Shown piece after piece: positions 13,090 through 14,033 of a stretch of 14,033 nucleotides of DNA. The stretch lies in NCBI GenBank assembly GCA_034696485.1, contig JAQIWT010000904.1, positions 1-14,033 on the forward strand. The letters are read 5' to 3'. Source of the DNA: Isohypsibius dastychi (taxonomy: Eukaryota; Tardigrada; Eutardigrada; Parachela; Isohypsibiidae). The notes beneath the pieces were generated by a model. The model was not told the DNA's origin and searched no databases. It saw only the letters and a list, made by a program, of their open reading frames with translations. The position numbers were made by a program, and so were the translations under genes. Each line of letters begins with the position of its first letter. The first letter of the stretch is position 1.

Positions 13090-14033
13090 ATGGAAGATGC
13101 TCTTGATTCTGGTGGAGAGAATGACGGCGAAAATGTTTTGAACGAGCCTGGTGCCAGCAAGAAAGATAAACGCCACATTTGGATTGAATCTGAAGATTTG
13201 TTGATACTGCGACAGTATCTTATCAAGGATCCATTTCTCATTCGTATGAATGGAAGAGGAATCGTTTGGAAGGATATCTCCAAAGACGTCGCCACGGCTG
13301 GTCTGCAAGTTTCTCCGCGAGCAGTTCGAGATCGAATCAAGAAAGTTGTGGATGATTTCAAAAAGCTGAATCCAAAAGATGAATGGAAATCTGGGTGTGC
13401 TGGGAAATATTCTGAGAAAGATAAACTCTTGGTGGAAATCCTTCAGAAAGAAGAAGAAGGAGCACGACGACAGGCCCAGCTGGATGGCATCAAATCCAAG
13501 GATTTGGAAAAACGGGATCGCCATGAGAAGAAATTGATGACTGCAGCTATGAATCTTGAAAAGAAAAAGGGGAAAACAGGTAAAAATAACAAAAATGCAT
13601 GCTTGTGTTTTGGGTCCACGTAGGGTTCTCCGCTTTGCTTTTGAGGTCTTCGAGAAATTGCTAATGACACTCGATTTTGTTTTGAACAAGCTATCCTCAA
13701 ACCAAATTGTGGAACCCTACGTAGAACCCTGCCACGAACCGGAAGTAGTGAGTTTAAAATATGTTTTTCTTTGTGGAAATCATGAAAAACAACGTTTACA
13801 CAAATAAAAATTTCTTGGGTTTCCGAAAAAAACGTTGGGTCTTCAAACCGGAAGTTGTTTTTGGTTGATGGTTTCAAAGTTCTAACAGTTTTGTTTGTTG
13901 TTCCAGCTCTCTGTGCCGATGACGACGAGGAAGATGGTTCTGCGAAAAAGAAATCGAGTCGCAATCGCTGGCAGCATTCAGCATCGGGTTTCTTCAAGAC
14001 CAAGGAAGAGGAAATTAAGCGCGACGGCGAACT
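13090..14033 (+). CDS. Myb/SANT-like (trihelix-type) putative DNA-binding protein, 3' truncated by window
   Basis: First 205 codons of a gene that continues past the window. Exon 1 is 13090-13579, ending in phase 1 at CAG|GTAAAA; exon 2 starts at 13907 after 'ttgttccag'. After an acidic N-terminus (about residues 1-25), residues about 29-120 look like the Myb/SANT-like domain widespread in invertebrate proteins: HIWIESEDLLILRQYL, then PFLIRMNGRGIVWKDISKDV, then VSPRAVRDRIKKVVDDFKK, then an EKDKLLVEIL segment. Three predicted helices with regularly placed Trp fit a trihelix DNA-binding fold. A highly charged coiled-coil-like stretch follows (EEEGARRQAQ to NLEKKKGKT), then an acidic and basic patch in exon 2 (ADDDEEDGSAKKKSS). 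The start has a fair context (acaatgg). Such proteins are often multicopy and sometimes transposon-derived; a nuclear regulator or domesticated transposase partner are both possible. The domain call is by pattern only. Confidence 0.7.
13580..13906 (+). other. Longer intron with an inverted repeat
   Basis: This 327-bp intron of the SANT-like gene is several times longer than the others in the window. It carries an exact 11-bp inverted repeat, acgtagggttc at 13618-13628 and gaaccctacgt at 13712-13722, separated by 83 bp. The right arm overlaps the 8-bp palindrome ctacgtag. A small non-autonomous insertion is possible, but no flanking target-site duplication is evident. Confidence 0.5.

Noticed and set aside
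13033-13689. Minus-strand open frame of 218 codons
   Set aside because: Antisense shadow of the SANT-like first exon; its Phe/Leu-rich composition mirrors the Lys-rich plus-strand protein and it has no recognisable motif.
13443-14003. Minus-strand open frame of 186 codons
   Set aside because: It is antisense to the SANT-like exons and runs through their intron. The Ser/Phe-rich translation is the mirror of Lys/Glu-rich coding sequence, while the plus strand has a coherent domain and splice sites.

Overview
This is eukaryotic nuclear DNA, almost certainly from an arthropod and most likely a small-genome crustacean. A copepod such as Tigriopus is my best guess, but the sequence does not prove it. 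The grounds are spliced genes with very short GT-AG introns (21 of the 22 introns in the largest gene are 48-64 bp, the other 82 bp), a cuticular chitin-binding type-2 (peritrophin-like) protein, and an arthropod-type gustatory receptor. I see no bacterial, phage, CRISPR or defence-system content, and no previously undescribed system that I could defend.

Layout. (1) Positions 1-469 hold two diverged copies of a repeat offset by 257 bp, with a tRNA-like B box between them, which suggests a tRNA-derived SINE on the minus strand. (2) Positions 470-2806 hold no gene I recognise; there are only weak open frames, one of 142 codons without an ATG. (3) 2871-4550 (+) is a complete 8-exon gene for a secreted cuticle protein with one six-cysteine chitin-binding domain and a Thr/Tyr/Lys-rich tail, preceded by a TATA box. 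(4) 4787-6502 (-) is a 3-exon seven-transmembrane gustatory receptor-like gene, tail to tail with the cuticle gene. (5) 6825-12519 (-) is a complete 23-exon ABCC/MRP-type full ABC transporter of 1470 residues with an N-terminal TMD0. All splice phases close, and I reconstructed it exon by exon. (6) 12520-13089 is a divergent intergenic region carrying a TA-rich satellite with a 78-bp duplication. (7) 13090-14033 (+) is the 5' part of a gene for a Myb/SANT-like (trihelix-type) putative DNA-binding protein that runs off the window.

The genes do not form a pathway. They are ordinary neighbours: a cuticle component, a chemoreceptor, an exporter of conjugated organic anions, and a putative nuclear DNA-binding or transposon-derived protein. 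The parts most worth a second look are the repeat structures, the unusually long C-terminal extension on the chemoreceptor, the low-complexity tail of the cuticle protein, and the shared ABCC/SANT promoter region.
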